Assembly (NCBI RefSeq): GCF_009557615.1
Contig: NZ_CP045652.1
Location: forward strand, 2,356,001 to 2,420,000
Reading direction: 5' to 3'
Origin: Sphingobacteruim zhuxiongii
GTDB taxonomy: Bacteria; Bacteroidota; Bacteroidia; Sphingobacteriales; Sphingobacteriaceae
Length of the DNA: 64,000 nucleotides
The translations under genes were made by a program, and so were the position numbers. The stretch's first letter is position 1. The number at the start of each line of letters is the position of its first letter. This document shows positions 61,378-64,000 of the stretch, one piece after another. Under the pieces are notes generated by a model. It made no database searches. It worked only from the letters and a program-made list of their open reading frames with translations, and was not told the origin of the DNA.

Positions 61378-62526
61378 CTACTTTAAGTTGATTTTAAAGT
61401 CTAAATGTTTGTCACTGCGGATGAAAGTGGATACAATCTCATAGCTTAATGAGCTTTGTCCAGCATCTGCTGTTAATACTTGTGATGACTCTGGGTACAA
61501 TACAATTCGCTTTGTTGCATTTCCAGATTTCAATTCTAGCTCAAACGATAAGTCACTATTGTTCTTAATCTCATAGTACTTAGTTGTTACATTGGTCTTT
61601 GCATTAGTTTTCTCATGGTAAGCAGGCGACACGCTGATTGATGCATTAACTAAATTGCGAACATGCTCCTCTTTACCAAATAGGTAATCACTAGACCATA
61701 CAACGGTTCTTCCTGCATCTAATGCTTCACGAATTGCAGCAGCAGAACGATCTTTCGCCATAACAAGCGTCATGGTTCTGTGTACACCCGGCGCACCAAT
61801 ATTGTAATCATGAGCGATTAAGTTGTGAATATCTGTATTTCCGATGATTGTAAGATTGCGGTCTAAAGCCCAATCTAATGCTTTTTTGTGGAAGCCAAGA
61901 CCATTCACTACTTCAATACCATGTAGTTTTTTCTCATTGTACATCTTCTCTACAAAATCAATCCATTCATAGGATCCTGGTACTTGAGTTGCTTTCCATC
62001 CTGGGTGATTCCAGAAGATAAAAGCTTTTTGTGCATAAGCCTTATCAATAGCTTCTTGATCTAATTTGCTGTCATTATCAGAAACAAGCGTATTTGCATC
62101 TTGAATAAATAGGGCGTTAAAGTGTCCCGGAGGCGTTTGACGCGTTACTTCCGTTCCTTTGACCAATAAGATATTGTTTTCTTTTGCAAGTTCAATCGCC
62201 AAGTCATGCGAGCGATTATGATCTACCTTCACGTCAGCGCTATGTGGATTATACTCCATGTGCTCCGTGTAAGAAATAGCATCTAAACCTTCTCTCCATG
62301 CTTCTTGGATACGTACATTCGGCCATACATGTCCGTCAGTAAAGACAGTATGCATGTGGAAATCGCATTTCAATACTTTAAATCCGTTCACATCAGGAAT
62401 ATTTAAAGTTTGACGTTTTGCCGGATAAGCAAATTCTTTCAAGGACATAATTCCATTATCAGTTTGTGCATTTAAGGATACTGCAGCTGATAGCATAAGT
62501 CCTAATAGAGTAGATTGAATTTTCAT
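61378..62526 (-). CDS. PHP-domain (Sb-PDE-like) phosphodiesterase
   Basis: Predicted 382 aa with signal peptide (…SLNAQT). PHP domain metal ligands: DFHMHTVFTDG (His57, His59), YTEHME, GTEVT, WNHPG and GNTDIHN. The whole matches the secreted Sb-PDE-type phosphodiesterases, which cleave phosphodiesters with a di- or tri-metal centre. It is the first gene of an operon with SusC and SusD, a placement that suggests release of an alcohol or phosphate from a diester before or after uptake. The -7 box at 62552-62559 gives a leader of about 20 bases. Confidence 0.88.
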   Translation of the reverse strand: MKIQSTLLGLMLSAAVSLNAQTDNGIMSLKEFAYPAKRQTLNIPDVNGFKVLKCDFHMHTVFTDGHVWPNVRIQEAWREGLDAISYTEHMEYNPHSADVKVDHNRSHDLAIELAKENNILLVKGTEVTRQTPPGHFNALFIQDANTLVSDNDSKLDQEAIDKAYAQKAFIFWNHPGWKATQVPGSYEWIDFVEKMYNEKKLHGIEVVNGLGFHKKALDWALDRNLTIIGNTDIHNLIAHDYNIGAPGVHRTMTLVMAKDRSAAAIREALDAGRTVVWSSDYLFGKEEHVRNLVNASISVSPAYHEKTNAKTNVTTKYYEIKNNSDLSFELELKSGNATKRIVLYPESSQVLTADAGQSSLSYEIVSTFIRSDKHLDFKINLK

Positions 62527-62551
62527 TATTTATATGGTTGAGTTATGCCGA

Positions 62552-62559
62552 CAAAACTA
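62552..62559 (-). promoter_or_regulatory. -7 element (TAGTTTTG) of the phosphodiesterase-susCD operon
   Basis: On the minus strand TAGTTTTG, 25 bp upstream of the start at 62526. The -33 position is not a clear TTTG. Confidence 0.5.
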
Positions 62560-62656
62560 AAGAAGGGTTATTAAGGGAATATTAACTAGATGTTTTCTAT
62601 TAATTAATAAAATGTAAGGTTTTTAAAACGTTAATGTAAAGTTTGAAAACTTAATC

Positions 62657-62706
62657 AAAAAAAACATCCCCTGCCGTTATAGTCAGAGGACGCTTCTTTT
62701 TTTTAT
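62657..62706 (-). terminator. Intrinsic terminator of the RibD-C gene
   Basis: Imperfect stem TCCCCTG / CAGAGGA (62667-62673 with 62684-62690, one mismatch) with a minus-strand T8 run (complement of 62657-62664) and an A-run on the other side. Lies between the RibD-C gene and the phosphodiesterase operon. Confidence 0.75.
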
Positions 62707-62811
62707 AAAGTATCAATATCAGACTGAGATAAAACGAGTTATTAAGTTCTGAATGGCTGATTTTGATGATAAAATTTCTTGTAGAACAGCTGAGAAATAT
62801 AAAATTTAGTT

Positions 62812-63432
62812 TTATTTCCTTATCAAACGATAATGCATGTGAGTCGTCAGTTCAGTGGAGTCAACTTGCAATACTTGAATTTCATACTTATCAGGATCCA
62901 TTCCCTCAAATAGGCGTATTCCCTTACCTATAAAGATTGGAGTGATATGCAGGTATAATTCGTCAATCAGTCCAGCATTCAGGAATTCTTGGATGGTAAT
63001 GGCACCTCCCTGTATACGAATATCTTTTCCGTTTGCTGATGCGCGAGCTTTCTCAAGTGCGCTCTCAATTCCATCATTAATAAAGAAGAAGCGTGTTGAA
63101 CCTTTTTGAATCCAAGGATCCCTTTTTTCATGGGTAAGTACATACACGTCTGCCTCATATAAATCTTCAGCCCAACTGACTTCCCCTTCCTCAAACATTC
63201 TTTTGCCCATGATATAAGCACCAGTACGATCGAAAACCTCATTAATCAATTCGCCATCCTTACCATCTTCAGTGCCGCCTTCCATCTTTATTCGCCTCCA
63301 AAATGCCTTTTCTTTCATCATCCAAGCATGCAAACGTCCGGAAACACCTCCCATTGGATTGCCCGGTCCGCGCTGCTCACCAGCAAAGTAGCCGTCAAGC
63401 GATATCGCACAATCTACTATTATCTTGCTCAT
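62812..63432 (-). CDS. RibD C-terminal/dihydrofolate-reductase-family protein
   Basis: Predicted 206 aa. The start SKIIVDCAISLDGYFAG, YIMGKRMFEEG, VLTHEKRDPW and IQGGAITIQEFLNAGLIDELYLHI match the RibD-C/DHFR-like NADPH-binding family (YyaP/DfrA-like). It is a stand-alone reductase domain of unknown substrate, not the bifunctional RibD. Single gene with its own terminator. Confidence 0.88.
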   Translation of the reverse strand: MSKIIVDCAISLDGYFAGEQRGPGNPMGGVSGRLHAWMMKEKAFWRRIKMEGGTEDGKDGELINEVFDRTGAYIMGKRMFEEGEVSWAEDLYEADVYVLTHEKRDPWIQKGSTRFFFINDGIESALEKARASANGKDIRIQGGAITIQEFLNAGLIDELYLHITPIFIGKGIRLFEGMDPDKYEIQVLQVDSTELTTHMHYRLIRK

Positions 63433-63571
63433 AATTCTAAGTTTAAAAGAGTGAATTTAGGGACTAAATTTGGAAAGTGACCTTGTCCTATGCGAAGAAA
63501 TAAGACGCTGCTGTCCTATTGCCATGTTTGGAAAAACCTGAAAGCCAAGCTTTTTTACCTATATTGGGCTT

Positions 63572-63679
63572 ATGATTAAAAAAGATAGCACCAACATTCT
63601 CTTAGTAGTTGCCCTTTTCGTTGTTATATTTATTCTCGGCTATAATTTCGGCGGTACGCTTGTAAAACTCCTTAAATAA
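63572..63679 (+). CDS. 35-aa single-pass membrane peptide
   Basis: Open frame MIKKDSTNILLVVALFVVIF... of 35 codons. The N-terminus is short and basic, a 20-residue hydrophobic helix follows, and the end is GGTLVKLLK. Such miniature proteins are below the usual annotation cutoff. The stop overlaps the end of the minus-strand gene at 63672 by 8 bp. Whether it is translated cannot be told from sequence. Confidence 0.45.
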   Translation: MIKKDSTNILLVVALFVVIFILGYNFGGTLVKLLK

Positions 63680-63881
63680 TCGTCTCCAAACGAGTAGTTC
63701 TTACTTCTTCCAACTCCGCATCAGACCACTTGAGTAAATCACTAAGGACTAATACGCCCGTATCTTCCTCATCCTGTTCGTCTAAGTAATACCAGATATC
63801 ATAGACAACTTTAATAGGTTCTCCTTTTCGTAAGACATGGTATCCTGCCTTTATCAAGTTCATTAAATCCGATCTTTTCAT
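63672..63881 (-). CDS. Hypothetical acidic protein
   Basis: Predicted 69 aa: MKRSDLMNLIKAGYHVLRKG ... YYLDEQDEEDTGVLVLSDLLKW. Soluble, acidic, with no recognised family. Codon use resembles neighbours. Convergent overlap with the 35-aa frame. Confidence 0.55.
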   Translation of the reverse strand: MKRSDLMNLIKAGYHVLRKGEPIKVVYDIWYYLDEQDEEDTGVLVLSDLLKWSDAELEEVRTTRLETII

Positions 63882-64000
63882 AAGTATAAAACGTCAAAGG
63901 AAAGAAAAAAGTTTGTGATGCTGCAGAAGAAATTTAACCTCCCGCTTATAGGATTTCTTTCCCAATTCCCACATACAGTCATTACTCAATTTAATTGCAT

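Noticed and set aside
1..64000. tRNA, rRNA, riboswitch or prophage genes
   Set aside because: No cloverleaf, rRNA-like stretch, riboswitch core or phage structural genes were recognised by eye; a dedicated search could still find a small RNA.

Overview
The window is about 40% GC and carries several hallmarks of a Bacteroidota genome, most likely a Sphingobacteriaceae member such as Sphingobacterium. These are a SusC/SusD pair, a Y_Y_Y/LuxR hybrid regulator, AraC-type membrane regulators, a CzcA-CzcC fusion, DUF1573 and DUF4382 lipoproteins, and promoters of the Bacteroidota TTTG / TAnnTTTG type. The genus is inferred; no rRNA or tRNA gene was found. Nearly all of the sequence is coding and looks chromosomal.

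Layout. 1-3.6 kb: 5' part of a sirtuin gene, a DUF2892 membrane protein, an ATP-cone/Mrr-like nuclease overlapping a LOG-family gene, a repeat-filled gap, and ispE. 3.6-10.4 kb: a sensor/LuxR regulator followed by a glucoamylase-like lipoprotein and a GH3 beta-glucosidase, a small beta-glucan locus without SusCD. 10.5-17 kb: small membrane protein, DinB protein, PdeM plus Lhr-like helicase (two parts of the ligase-associated DNA repair operon), FMN reductase, a CBM9-like protein and a sugar-kinase-like phosphotransferase. 17-20.3 kb: a CNNM/CorC-type gene whose last 307 bp are duplicated around an IS3-family element. 20.3-23.4 kb: thioredoxin, a second repeat-filled gap, GH25 lysozyme, bestrophin-like channel and an orphan AraC-type HTH protein.

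23.4-35.7 kb (all minus strand) is the most distinctive block. A five-gene operon (HEAT-repeat membrane protein, processive GT2 synthase, TPR/YaiO-type beta-barrel, DUF4838 glycosidase-like lipoprotein, DUF1573 lipoprotein) has the parts expected of a synthase-dependent exopolysaccharide system analogous to Pga. It lies next to a three-gene operon of membrane-anchored AraC regulators, and the orphan HTH protein at its other end resembles the HTH of the nearest of these.

36-46 kb: DUF4382 lipoprotein, DUF3050 protein, a MarR-EmrA-EmrB drug-efflux operon with a pair of matching operators, a LytS/LytTR two-component pair, a CPA2 antiporter and an unknown secreted protein. 46-55 kb: a heavy-metal efflux operon (DUF6660-like His/Cys-rich protein, CzcA-CzcC fusion, CzcB adaptor, Zn/Cd-type P-ATPase), divergent from an unknown secreted protein. 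55-64 kb: a small lipoprotein, an operon of PHP phosphodiesterase, SusC and SusD read from one promoter (probably uptake and cleavage of a phosphodiester compound), a RibD-C reductase and small proteins.

The findings most worth a second look are the IS element between 307-bp direct repeats, the two edge-to-edge inverted low-complexity repeat arrays, the ATP-cone nuclease/LOG pair, the exopolysaccharide-like locus with its regulators, the MarR operators, and the phosphodiesterase-SusCD operon.
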